DNA of 64,000 nt from Latrodectus hesperus (lineage: Eukaryota > Arthropoda > Arachnida > Araneae > Theridiidae): assembly GCA_037975125.1 (NCBI GenBank), contig CM075862.1, positions 18,166,283 to 18,230,282 of the forward strand, written 5' to 3'. The notes beneath the pieces were generated by a model. The model saw only the letters and a program-made list of their open reading frames with translations. It did not search any database and was not told the DNA's origin. Below, in pieces: positions 31,117 through 42,660 of this stretch (position 1 is its first letter; every line of letters begins with the position of its first letter). A program made the position numbers and the translations under genes.

Positions 31117-31229
31117 TCCATTTTCTTACATCGTGAGGATGTTCTCGTACGATTTTTATCGATTTGGAACACTGCTGAGCGACGCTGCACTAGAAAAACC
31201 GTTTCGTCCTTAATTTTTGCACACCAATG
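29672..31229 (+). mobile_element. Tc1-like transposon, family D (both ends present)
   Basis: Terminal inverted repeats are clear: CACTGGTGTGCAAAAATGAA at 29672 and, as the complement of the right end, CATTGGTGTGCAAAAATTAA ending at 31229. Both are flanked by the TA target (29670-29671, 31230-31231). Length is 1558 bp, normal for a Tc1-like element. The transposase inside is broken, and a run of about 30 T sits in the 3' untranslated part near 31081-31110. Confidence 0.93.
29936..30960 (+). pseudogene. Tc1-like transposase pseudogene (DD34E), family D
   Basis: Starts MNKQPRRRNLDDLTRGRII at 29936; the helix-turn-helix region follows (SVAAEFGIAHSIVSRIWRAF) and then a stop. Motifs resume in other frames: FTDESRF near 30397-30417, then FMDDNAPPH near 30665-30691 and PDLNPIEHVW near 30760-30792. 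There are 34 residues between the second Asp and the Glu. The last 460 bp of catalytic core (30542 onward) is open and has an intact motif set. At least three stops or frameshifts lie upstream between 30090 and 30540. Confidence 0.9.
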
Positions 31230-32130
31230 TATTATGGTAAATGTTACGAAAAATATTATTTTCTTCAAAATTAATTTTTTATCTATAAAAAAAGATAATT
31301 TCTCGTCTATTTCTAAAGTCTGTTTCAGGGATCTATAGCCATTTTCAGTACATTTGACTATGATTTATAATTTTAAGTAGATTTCGAGCCACACCCCAAA
31401 TTTTACCTTACTGCAATCGAGCACACAAACTGGAGAGATAAGCGTTGATCACACATTCCGCTTAATTGCTGCAGAGTTAAATGAATTTTGATATTCACAC
31501 AAAAGTATGTGTAAAAAGTTCGATTGAGGAAGAATTGTTTGCCAGTGATTGAGAATTACCTTTATGAGAATTCAGTCATATGTAGTGCATAACTTAACGA
31601 CTGTCATACGGTTGCGAAATCGGAGTATGACGATTCCGCAACCTTAACTGATTGATTGACAGTACAATTGAACAATCTCGTCACATTACTAAGCATTAAC
31701 ATACAGGGCTCACTATAGATACTGATAGCACTACGCACTTCAGAGTATGAGGTACAGGATTCGATACTACGTACTGCTGAATAATGGGAAATGGATGTTG
31801 CTCGTCTTCTGTAAGCATATCTGTGGAGCTAGGGAGTTTTCCGGATTGATTCCTTAGCAACACATGAATACAGACCATATCTGTGAAGTCTTCCAGGAAG
31901 TCAATTTACAAGAGGGTATTGAAATGGCTTACAACAGCATTTGGCTCTCCATTACGCAATATCAAAAATACTAGCATAGTCAGGCTTATCATGGCCTAAT
32001 GAAAAGATACCAAACTTCAGTGAGAAAATCTTGGCTTCCATCCTAGTTACTATTAAACTGAAATATATAGTCAAATACGTTAAATTAATTGTAAAATCTT
32101 TGAGTTATGGGATGGTTAAAAAACGGGTGA
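31230..32130. other. Unassigned stretch with one hairpin
   Basis: No gene or repeat identified. It contains an imperfect inverted repeat at 31610-31643, arms GGTTGCGAAATCG and CGATTCCGCAACC with 12 of 13 positions paired and an 8-nt loop. Confidence 0.5.
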
Positions 32131-32950
32131 AAATTTAAGATTGTCGTTCGAATGTTCATGCGAGGAACAGAATAATCGATGTCAGTCATTATAGATAAAT
32201 TGGTGCAGAATGTTGATGAAAAAACGAGAGAACATACGCTTTACGACATCGATGATATGTGAAGTGCTTTGCTTGCATTTATTACAGAACGCTTATATCA
32301 TCAAAAGCTATGCGCACGCTGAGCGACAAAAATATTAATTCAGGTGTACAAAAGCCAACATTTGTCTTTTCTAGAACGCGGTAAAATAAAGATGAGTTGA
32401 AGCTAAATTGTTTTAGCCGACGAAACATATAGCTTACATTGCATTTAAATCAAAACATCAATATATAGAATAGCAGCATTCATCACATTCACGAAATAAG
32501 CTTAAGCAAACAATTTTAGCCCCGAAGATCATGTCTACTGCTTGAAGATTTTTTTTTTTTGCCTCGTGGTAACATTACAACATCTACGACTTATTGTGTA
32601 ACTATAAAAACAGCACCATGCCATCCAAAAAGGAGTGTCATACTGAATAAGTGGATCATTTTGCATTATAATAAAAACTCGCTTTCAAGTGTCTAATCAA
32701 ATTAAACAGTTAATCATATCATTCAGCAGAGAACTTAACACCCTTCATACAAGCCTGATTTAGCGACCAGTGACAACTATTTGACACTGTTTCCAAAGAA
32801 GTTTCTAAGTGGACAATGCTACGATGATGTCAAAGCATATGACATTGAGGTTGTCTACCCAGACAGCCGATTTCTGAGAGGATGGACTTCAAAAACTAAT
32901 TGTACAACACAATAAATGCCTTAATATTTGAGGGAATAATGTAGAAAGTA
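32130..32950 (+). pseudogene. Old mariner transposase remnant, SETMAR-like
   Basis: Scattered + strand frames align in order with a mariner transposase: KLCAR near 32310; then APKIMSTA near 32520-32545; FFFASW/LPRGNITT near 32550-32590; PPYSPDLA-like PSYKPDLATSD near 32740-32780; and a C-terminal DGLQKLIVQHNKCL stretch near 32883-32925. Stops are very frequent, so it is old. It is unrelated in detail to the mariner at 51441-52689. Confidence 0.7.
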
Positions 32951-33169
32951 TTTAAAATTCAGGCTTTCAAGCAAAATAATTCTACGAAAATTTTAACTTT
33001 TATCGTTATTTCAAAACGGAACTCGTTTTAAAAACATTGACGATTATATCTCCCGAATAATTTAATATCTAAAATTTTATTTAGAGGAAAGGAAAAAGGG
33101 AGTTAATGGGAATCCTGAGGATTATACAAATTATAACTTAAAAATATTAAGCTTACATCAACTGACTGA

Positions 33170-35004
33170 GTGCACTTAGAGGGGCAGGGATTAATTAGAC
33201 CCTGCGTACTTGGATTGAAGCCTTAATTTCGGATAGATGTATACAAATGAACATCTTCGGTGAATCATTTGAAAAAAGACTACTAGAGGTTGTCCTCAAG
33301 GTGGTGTTCTCTCACCATTACTTTGGAACCTAGTTGTAAATAGCCTTATAAAACATCTAAATGATAGGGGCTATTATATGCAAGGATATGCTGATGACAT
33401 TGTCATCCTTATCCTTGGCAAAGATTTCGACATAACTTTTCATCTCATGCAGGATGCTCTAAGTTATGTAGGTCAATGGTGCATGGATAGGGACCTGATG
33501 GTTAATCCTCAGAAAACCTACCTTGTACCTTTTACAATCAAAAAGAAACGGAAGGGTTTTTTCATACCAAGACTTTTTGATGTTAAATCAATGTGGCTTC
33601 AGAGATGAAGTATGTGGACATTTATTTAGACCAGAAACTCAACAGGAATAAGCACATTGATAATAAAATTAACCGAGCAAAGAAAAGCATTATGATTTGA
33701 AGGCGAATGCTTTGTAAAAACTGGGGTTTACATCCAAAACTGATGTTATGGATGTACACATCTATTGTCAGGCCCATTCTCACATATGCCTGTGTGATCT
33801 GGTGGCGTAAGGTGGAACAGAAGACTGTGATTGACATGACTAGGAGGTCTACAAGGACTGGCCTGTCTCTGCATCACAGGAGCAATGTCCACCGCGCCAA
33901 CCAGAGCATTGGAGTTTATATTGGATCTGACTCCCTTAGACATCTTCATCTGCAGCACTGCCAGAATGAAGCTGCGAAATCACTGGTATGACCAGCCTGT
34001 TGCCAAAGGGCACAAGGGCATCACCAAGAAATTTCAAGACCCTACTTTTCTGATGCCATCTGACATCATGGAAAAAACATACATGTTTGATAGGACATTT
34101 GATATAGTTTTTCCAACTAGAGAGGAATGGGACAACAACATGTTTGAAACTAAAACAGGAGATCTAATCTGGTACACAGATGGATCACTGAAAAACAGCC
34201 TCTCAGGACTGGGAGTATGTGGCGTGTCACCAAGAACCAGCCTGTCTGTAAGCCTTGGGCGATACGTTACGGTCTTCCAGGCAGAAGTTCTGGCCATTAT
34301 CCACTGTCTGCGACTAAATATGAGAAAGGTGCTACTACGGTAAGCGGATTCTCATTTTTAGTGATAGTCAAGCTGCTTTAAAAGCGCTTAATTCTTTCGA
34401 AATCAAATCTAAAATGATTTTGGAATGTAGAAACCTTCTTACAGAACTGGCAACTAGAAACAAGGTGATCCTTGTATGGGTGCCAGGGCACAAAGGTATC
34501 GAAGGTAATGAAAGGGCTGATGAGCTTGCTAAACAAGGATCGTCTTTTGTTCTCATTGGTGCAGAACCTTTTTGTGGGATCAATTTGAAGACCGCAAAAA
34601 CCAATGTTCTTAGATTGGAAAAATGGAAGATGTATGAAGCTTGGCTCAACACTGCTGGTCAAACCCACGCTAAAAGTATGATCTGTGGATCATCAGCAAG
34701 GATTGCCTCTGAAATTCTTAGATACTCTAGGCAGAAGATACGTTTAATCATAGGCTTCATAACTGGGCACTACTATTTCAGAAAACACCTCCATAAAATG
34801 GGACTGTGTCAGCAAGACCCTACCTGCAGGAAATGTCATATGCAAGAGGAAACGGCCAAGCATAACATTTACGAATGCGAGGCTCTTGCCCTAGCTAGAT
34901 TAACTTCTTTAGGCATTATCCATACTAGAGAGTTACACCTAGACTCCATTAAAGGGTTATCGGACTTTATTAATAAAGTGGGTGACCCGAGTAACTGGAA
35001 CTAG
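33170..35004 (+). pseudogene. LINE ORF2 remnant: RT C-terminus, RNase H, Cys/His tail
   Basis: The RT part shows RGCPQGGVLSPLLWNLVVN near 33290-33350 (with frameshifts) and the catalytic YADD at 33387-33398. The RNase H part shows IWYTDGSLK near 34170-34195, FQAEVLAI near 34275-34300, FSDSQAALKALN near 34355-34395, and WVPGHKGIEGNERADELAKQ near 34477-34537, so the D-E-D-D residues can all be placed. The last frame, 34414-35004, is open for 196 codons and ends with a Cys/His cluster (CQQDPTCRKCH, then HNIYEC). Frameshifts near 33608, 33700-33880 and 34343 make it non-functional. Confidence 0.88.
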
Positions 35005-35093
35005 GAAACATTAGATTTGGAGTTAATGGTACAAAATGCGGATTAAAGCAGAGGTGCCAATGACATACAAACCCAACCTTAAGAAGAAGAAGA
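33170..35093 (+). mobile_element. 5'-truncated non-LTR retrotransposon with RNase H
   Basis: The visible part begins inside the reverse transcriptase and ends in an (AAG)n-type tail at 35081-35092, as expected of a LINE truncated during target-primed reverse transcription. The RT C-terminus, RNase H domain and a Cys/His tail follow one another. RNase H together with RT suggests the I, R1 or LOA group rather than CR1 or L2; the clade cannot be fixed by eye. Target duplications were not found. Confidence 0.88.
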
Positions 35094-35287
35094 TACATCG
35101 AGTGAACAAATGTTTATACATAAACAATGTTGAACTAGACTAGCGGATTTATATAATGCTCGTCTGGAAGCCAGATTTTATGAAAATTCAGTGTTCACAC
35201 ATGACATACAAAGGCTAATTACGGCACGATGAAAGGGAATGTAGCTAGTTTTAGACGAAAGGCATTCAGCAATTTTGAGAAATGCTA

Positions 35288-36805
35288 CACTGCTGGACAA
35301 TTGCTAATGACGGATCACAAATTCCAATGTAGCATAAAATTAAGCGAGATATGAGGCCTAGTAGGATAAAATATAATTGCCACATTGTTCAGACATTAGA
35401 ATAAAGAATATTTATTGTTCTGGAAAGTACAAAAGCTGTGAAACATCTGAAAGAAAAAAATGTTCATTTGATGCTGCATACGGAAAAATAGAACAACGCA
35501 TCTAAAAGTCAGCAGGTACCTTGAAGAAAGGTATCAGTACGGGATATGTTTACCGTGGAGTGTGATGCAACATTCCACACATCGTATCATACTTTGCACA
35601 ACATTACCCAGCAGCTGTTGAGGCAATTTATTCCACTCCTCTGGGAGTGCACGGATGAGGGTGTTTTTGTTTGTTGGAGGATAGTTTCGACCAGCAACTT
35701 GCCTCCCATACATTTTCAATAGGGTTTAGATCTGGAGAACGTGATGGCCATACGAGGCGTTCAATACCCTCGCTGTCTAGACAATCCTGAACAGCGAGTG
35801 TTCGATGACATGTTGCGTTGTCGTCCATAAAAACAAATTTATCACCGACAGCACCACTGAAAAGACGAACATGAGAAAGTAGAACTTCATTCATATATCG
35901 TTGGCCCGTCATAGTCCCATTTGCAATCACATGTAGAGGCGTGCGGCCATTGATCATGATGCCGGCCTACACCATGACACTGCATGTCGGATATCGGACC
36001 CTTTCCTGGATATTTTCTGGACGATAAACAGTACCATTCTCGCGCCAGATCAGTTGGCGTCTACAGCCCAATGACAGTCTGAACCTACTCTCATCTGAGA
36101 ATAGTACGCATGTCCAGTCCAATTTCAATGCTCACGACACCATTGCAAACAGGCAGTACGGTGCTGTCTGGTCAATGGCACACACACAACAGATCTGCGG
36201 GCGTATAGTCCTCTCCCCTCAAACGTCTGGGAACAGTTTTTCGGGAGATCTGCTTTCCTGAGGCAGCAAGTAACTGATTTGGCACCTGCTGAGCTGTGGT
36301 GCGTCTGTTCCTTTTTGCGGATAGGACGATATATCTGTCTTCTGCAGGCGTTGTACTTCTAACACGACCTCCCCCGTGCCGCCTACTACACATTCCAGTA
36401 GTTTTAAATGACTTCCACAGCCGTGAAACAACGCTGTGAGTGATGTTGAACTCCCTGGCAACATCTGTTATTTTTTGCCCTTCTTCGATCTTTCCAATAA
36501 TTCGGCCACGCATAAAATCATCTAAGTGATATCTGGAAGACTTGCCAAAAATTTCAAGTTCGTCTATTAAATTTTACACTAAATCTTCCTGTAAAACTTA
36601 GGCTTGAAACAATTGTCCACACGCGTCAAAACCTTTAAAGCTCTAAGGAACGCTATCACGTGATGAATAGACGAGGAAAAAATTTGCATACGCATACTTT
36701 TTACTATATCACGCACTTATTCTAATTTTCTGCATTTTGCTTCCTTTCATTTTGTGGTTGCTATGGATGATAGTGTTATCCGTCCTTAGCAATTGTCCAG
36801 CAGTG
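35288..36805 (-). mobile_element. Tc1-like transposon, family C, copy 2 (full length)
   Basis: Near-perfect terminal inverted repeats: CACTGCTGGACAATTGCTAA at 35288-35307 equals the complement of 36786-36805, and the match continues for about 10 more bp with a few differences. TA target sites flank it at 35286-35287 and 36806-36807. Length is 1518 bp. It is the reference copy for the truncated one at 15430-16857. Confidence 0.95.
35534..36513 (-). pseudogene. Tc1-like transposase pseudogene (DD34E), copy 2
   Basis: Homologous to 15633-16556. The initiator ATG of copy 1 corresponds to AAG here, so the start is lost; the first Met is in the MRGRIIGKIEEGQ block at 36513. Frameshifts occur at about 36172 and, through a small deletion, around the first catalytic Asp (near 36100-36120). 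The frame 35957-35628 keeps FMDDNATCH and PDLNPIENVW with 34-residue spacing. The C-terminus resumes in another frame at 35719-35534. Confidence 0.9.
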
Positions 36806-36807
36806 TA

Positions 36808-38475
36808 CATTTGTTTGTTCCACGACTAGAAAGTTCTTTCACATAATTGCAGTAGGATTATGATAGCCAAGGTTAATATCATGTGATGTTACAAAACAGA
36901 AGTACGAGTTAGGACACAAAAACTGCATTCATTAATCATCCCCATAAACTGATCGAGATAGCTGGTTTTTGAAGCACTAGTTCATAAGAATCATTATAAA
37001 TCTACCCCAATGAACATGTACAAAAGCTCATGGTATACAACATTTTGAGGCTTAATGCTTAATCTTCTTGATATGAGCAATGCTGTGAGGAAAGAATTGT
37101 ATGCGCTCAATACTCACGAATATTTAACCGTAGATAAGCCAAATATCATGACACACACATCTAATAAAGATAGCCGATTCATTTGATGTTCATAACATTG
37201 TAAATAGACAATGGTTCAATATAATCTCAGGGTGAAATTAACGCTGCAATCTTCCTATCAGATGGGTGGGCCTGGAGATGACGCGCGCGAAAACCAAAGC
37301 GCGAATTATTATTTTTTTTACTTTTTACCTTATTTATCATTTTGATTGTCAAATTCAATTGTGCTGGTGCACTTGCTTAAGGGGACTCCTTCCGCGCCAT
37401 ATTGAAAACGAGCGCTAATGTTAAGTCTATGGAGAAATTTAAAAGAATATTTCTCAAGTTCTATTATAGCTAGACCTTCACTTTTTGTAGGTTTTCCTAA
37501 TGCACAAAAAGAATAATTTATTTTGTTTTGAAATTTATTTTTAAAATTATTGTAACTATGTTTAAATTGGCTCAGTAATTTGATAATATGCTTAAAACAT
37601 TAATAACTTCAAAAAGGTAAAAAATTTAGAAATTTTAAAAACAGACTTAATATCTACATATATTTATAAATCCCAACAATTTTTTTTTTTTACTTTATCT
37701 ACGATAGAATTTTTTTAATTTCTTCACATAAAATTTAAAATTTTTCGCAAAAATTAGCAACGCCCACATGGCGGATGAATACTTGGTTGTTTGAAAAATC
37801 AATCCAATCAATTGCATGCTTTAGTCAACAAGCTCCTCCTCACACACTAAAATTTGAAGTTTGGTTTTTCGCAGTTCTATGAGATAATTTGTGTGTTCCC
37901 TTCCCTCACCCCCAGCAAACGCTGCGGGTGTTCCTAGTATCCGGTATCTTCCTGTAAAAATATGCTTCTAAATTGGCGCGAGAAGGGACATTTCTTTCCC
38001 CTTTACTACATACGAGGGGCTCTGATGATTTCCCTGAGACGAATCTTCATCTTTCCAGAGCGGTCCTGCAATTATTTTCACGAAAAATGATGGGCTTATG
38101 GACATTATATACATTGACTTTAAACAGCTAAATCTATTGAAAAAATATAAAATTTATACAGTTCTCATGTAGTGTACTTTTTTAATTCTTTATTTATATT
38201 TTTGATGCAATTTTTCAAGAAGTATATCTACATGATATGATATTGCAATACATATCTATAGCTATTGCAAAATTCTTCAATTCCATATTTTTTAATCTTT
38301 ATTTTATAAAAACTTCTCAAAGTTTGTTGTTTTTCTTAATTTTATATTTGATTCTAAGTTTATTGCTTACTGATTTTGGATGCAGAATTAACTTGAACAT
38401 TTCAACAAAACCTACGAAATATTTATTTATCCATGAAAAATATAAAAATTGTTTATTATTAAATATAAAAATAAA

Positions 38476-38537
<62 letters not shown>

Positions 38538-38566
38538 GTGTGAGTATATATGTATGTATATACATG

Positions 38567-38597
<31 letters not shown>

Positions 38598-39560
38598 TTC
38601 TTTTGATTTTGAGGTTATTTCTGTCTAAGTTCGAATTCTTGGTAAGCAAAAGCATTCTTCTCTAAATCGGAATACATATGTTTCGATGATGTTTGGGACA
38701 ATAATAAATATGTTCATAGGCCTTACACAATTCAAAATTTTAGTAAGAATATCCCACTTATTAGTTATTATGAAACTTGTAAAGTGTAGAAAATTGGGAT
38801 ACACTCTTGAACAAATGTGTTATAGATATTCTCAGAGTATCGTAAATGTCACTTTTATTAATTCAAACATGACATCAATGCACCAAAATTAAATCTTTCA
38901 AAATATATTCTAGCATTTAAAAAATGCATCTTGTGAGTCATGGCATGCAGTTTTAGAATTCTAAAAACTAAAAATTTGACATGCATTACATATAATACAT
39001 TTGTAAAATTGTATCCTCCTTTTTTATTTTCTCTCTCTGTAGATATAAATTTCCTACGAATTTTATATTACTGATATTTAATGGTTCGGTGGATATTACG
39101 TATAGGATCGATATGACAATCAGGAAGATTTATTTAAAAAAAAAGCTTTAAATAAGACTTTTGGAAAGTCAAGTATTTTTTGAAATCTCTATATTAAATT
39201 ATAATTCTATATTCAATTATTACTTGCATATGGAATTCCAGATGTTGGGGGAAACCTTGGATACAAATTGTAAGACCTTGTAGGGGCTGGAGAGATCTTG
39301 GACCTACATTTGGTTTCTCGGAGCACAACACTTCCGCCCTGGCTACATTCAAATTTTATGACTTTCGGACATAAAAAGCCGAAATCTCTCACCACTGCCA
39401 GAAGGAAACTTGATCGGTAGAAAATGGTTCCTCGAAAGGGGGAAGAAATGTTATTGTTTTGTGCCAGTTAGACTGGCAACATGGGGTGTGCTGCTCCACG
39501 GGAGAAGAAATCCATCAAGTGCTGTCCGAAAGACTCGTCCTGAAACACTCATAAAGGTCT
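36808..39560. other. Unassigned AT-rich stretch with microsatellite
   Basis: No gene recognised. At 37377-37394 a CTTAAGGGGACTCCTTCC motif resembles the complement of 42639-42656. G+C-richer patches at 37250-37440 and 37890-38050 may be repeat remnants. The compound microsatellite at 38481-38597 is listed separately. Confidence 0.5.
38481..38597. repeat. Compound (AT)n(GT)n(ATGT)n microsatellite
   Basis: (AT)n, then (GT)n, then TATGTATG units. The frames covering it on both strands encode only repeats. Confidence 0.95.
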
Positions 39561-39908
39561 TCTACAAGAGTTTACAAGTGCGCTGATTATTTTTGCAATC
39601 GCCAGAGTATTTCTGCTGATTTATTTTCAAAACTGAAAAACAGCGAAATTTATTTTAAATTAATGGAGGTCATGAACTTTTTAGCAGAAAATGCTAAAAG
39701 TTTGTTGTTTGATGTCACAAACAATGCAGTTGAAGAATTTAATTCAATAATTGCCAAATTTATTGGGGGAAAGCGGATTAATTACTGTTTTCGTCGCTTA
39801 TATCAAGGAAGATGTGCCGCGGCTGCTGTTTGCCACAACACAAGAACTCCGCACTCGAAGCTCCATAGAGAGCTATACAATAGTAGCCCTGGAAAAAGTT
39901 TTTCATAA
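39560..39908 (+). pseudogene. Fragment of a conserved, probably mobile-element-borne ORF
   Basis: The frame 39663-39908 (MEVMNFLAENAKSLLFDV at its start) includes NNAVEEFNSIIAKFIGGKRI, then RRLYQGRCAAAAVCHNT and a Pro/His/Ser-rich end. I recall similar NSxIAKFxGGKRxN blocks in multi-copy arthropod and cnidarian ORFs of unknown function, probably from a DNA transposon. That is memory, not a search result. The reading frame extends a little upstream in the 39560-39662 stretch. Both ends look truncated and no splice sites are evident. Confidence 0.4.
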
Positions 39909-39909
39909 T

Positions 39910-40886
39910 CAAGTGTAAAGTATAACATTTTCAAACTTCCCAATAAATTAAATAAAACGAAAAATTGAATTTATCAAGAAAAAAAGCTGAGAAATTACGA
40001 TGAAGGGGTGCATTGGTAGGGATGTGAATTCTATCACATCATTGTGATAAAAATACACATACTCGAGTGTATTCTTATCACATTTCTTGAACTACTAAAT
40101 GCACATTTTTGAAGAAATTTCTCCACATTTTATCTTTAGAGCATGAATAATTTTTTATTCAATCTCTTACATAGAATAAAAATTACATAATAATTTATTT
40201 TACATCTTTTTAAATATATTAATATACTAACAAAAAGAATATGTGATTACAATTTATATTTATATATGTATGTAGGTATTTAAATATTTTATTTCTTTTA
40301 GAAATTTAAATCAAATAATTTCATTTTTATAATCTTTTATGCATTTTGGTCTAAAGCATATACAAGTGAAAGTTTAGAAAATTATTATCTTTATTTAGCT
40401 ACTTTTGTTAGTAAACTTATAATATTTTTATGGAAAAGTAAAGTTAATACCAGCAAACAATAAAAATGCAAAATATGTGGTATAAAACATTTTCGTTTGT
40501 TGATGTCCTAAAACATATTTCATGTCGAAAATAAAAATAATGACGAAATCAGTTCAAAAAGGAATTAGTGAGATGCGAAAATACTTTTTGCAAAATGTAT
40601 AAAATGCCACTATTGAACTCAGTATAATAGCACTTATACTTTTCGAAAATTAGAAAAAGATAAAAATTAAAGTGATGGCTGAACTGCCTTTTCGTTTCCT
40701 GGGTGCGAACAGGAATAGAATTCAACTACCAAGCAAATAGGGCCTGCGTATGCGATTTACTTACAGCCATGAAAGAGAGAAAAGTTTGCTTATTACGCAT
40801 ACACTTTCTCACCTTGACCCCAGTGTAGTAATGTAACGTCTTTTGGAATCAACTAGGATTGCTCTTTTCTCCTTCAGTTTCCCTTG

Positions 40887-40888
<2 letters not shown>
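39910..40888. other. AT-rich stretch, nothing recognised
   Basis: No open frame of note, no repeat structure and no splice-linked exon were seen here. Confidence 0.5.

Positions 40889-40951
<63 letters not shown>
40889..40951. repeat. (AT)n microsatellite
   Basis: A pure AT run that directly abuts a possible solo LTR on its right. Confidence 0.95.
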
Positions 40952-40954
<3 letters not shown>

Positions 40955-41197
40955 TGTTATGAAACAAACTAAAGACTCCAAATTTTTAAACAAACACATT
41001 TAATTAATAAAGAAACAAAATTTACAAAGAAGTCATAACGGGGTTCGCTTATATCTCTCGCGCCTGCATCGCAAACAAAAATCAGTATCAGTATTACAAA
41101 GCAAAAAAAAACACAGCTTCGTCAGACTTTCTGGCACCAACCGTCTCCCTACTCACCCTCCCCCAAGAGGCTCTGAAGTTGACAGTGAGACATTACA
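40955..41197 (-). mobile_element. Possible solo LTR (243 bp)
   Basis: The segment starts TGTTATG and ends ATTACA, so it has TG...CA borders on either strand. It lies in (AT)n-like sequence on both sides and is distinctly richer in G+C. On the - strand it has a CTTTATTAATTAAA stretch close to its 3' end, compatible with a polyadenylation region. No target duplication can be separated from the AT repeats. It could also be another G+C-rich repeat. Confidence 0.4.
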
Positions 41198-42660
41198 ATA
41201 TATATATATAGCTAAATTGTCGCTTGATACTTTAAAATGACCACTATAAGATCATTATCTTCAAAATTTTATGATTTTTATGTTATAAATTTGGCTGCAA
41301 GCTTGGAGCTCTGATTTTGGATACCTGGAGTTCTGAAATTTTGTTACAGATGAAGAAAGTTTAAAATGGTATATACATTGAATTTAGATGAAATGTGAGA
41401 CCCTAATCTATTTTACGACATTTCGAGGAATTTAGAGTATTTTGTAATGTTTATGATTTTATTGAGAAACACATTCTATTTTAATTTGTTGAGAGGCTAA
41501 GCTTTAACACACATACACACAAAAAAGATCATTTGCTTATTCCCAAAGTGAAGATTATGTTTAATTCTTAAATTAAGGACTCTATTTTTCTTGAAGTGAA
41601 TTTACTTCTTCAGATACGAATGATGATATCGCCATATTTGAACTCAAAAGTGCGGATTATGTAATAGGTTATATTGTTTTTAAAGTTTGCTTAGAAATAT
41701 ATCAAGAAACAATGTCAAGATGCCTGATCAATCCAAATATAGAGGTAGACTTTCCATTCCTACAAAAAGCATTGATAGAAATTATAAGCGAAATATACGG
41801 AATTTTCCGTTCATTTTATATCGAAATATTTTATAAAGCTAGAAAAGTTATTCCAAAGTTAATAAATAAACTACATTATTTTCTCTTTTTTTTAAGAGAG
41901 ATAAGAAATTCGGCATTTTTGTCTATTTGAAAATATTTTTAAAAGTGAAGTTTACTTAGAGAGAAGCGTAACTGTTTTGCTTTCTCATAAGGCCCATTAA
42001 AAAAGAATCAAATCTCGTAAAATCAAAGCAAATTGAAATTATATCAAGAAAAATAAATAATTATATTTTATATTTTTATTTGAACATTGATATTAAGTTT
42101 TGATCATTTAATGAATAATAACAAAATTGATCAATTTTTTTATGCATCTGTATACTTTTCTGCTGAACAGTAAATAGAATATTTCTTCCCAAAATCTCCG
42201 AGCAGAGCTTTTTCTCTCTCATTGCTTGACTAAGCTCACAACGGATATTTCCGGTGTCAAATTTGAGAAGCATTTGAGCCTGCCCTACTTTTCCTCACCC
42301 ATGAGATTTACGGACATACAGTTCCAGGAAGGCGAGAGGGGACAAACAGACTGACCACATATGCGGAGAAAATCTGCGTCAGAACATGGGGAAGGAAATT
42401 AGGATGCGGGGGGTTATATTGTCCACTTTACCCCTATTGCGGTTAAGTGGTCTTCTCATTCCCCACTTAAAATTCGCCCCCCCATTGAGATAGGAACTAT
42501 TTTTTCTTTGTAAACAGGTGCTTTGGCGTGACTTATGAGTTTAAATTCACCAATCAGTTCTTTCAGTCTTTGTAAGACGGACCGCCCCCAAACAACTGCG
42601 CTAGATGGCGGTGAAACTCATTTCTAGATTTATTTTGAGGAAGGATTCCCCTTAAGAGCG
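41198..42660. other. Unassigned stretch
   Basis: AT-rich to 42270, then a patch with C/G runs at 42290-42656 that ends in GGAAGGATTCCCCTTAAG. This may be the end of an unidentified transposon; no partner end was found nearby. Confidence 0.4.

Noticed and set aside
34034..34668. Several - strand frames of 87-96 codons
   Set aside because: They are shadows of the LINE RNase H region on the + strand.
38237..38665. 142-codon + strand frame
   Set aside because: Its length comes from a compound microsatellite, and the flanks are AT-rich sequence without motifs.
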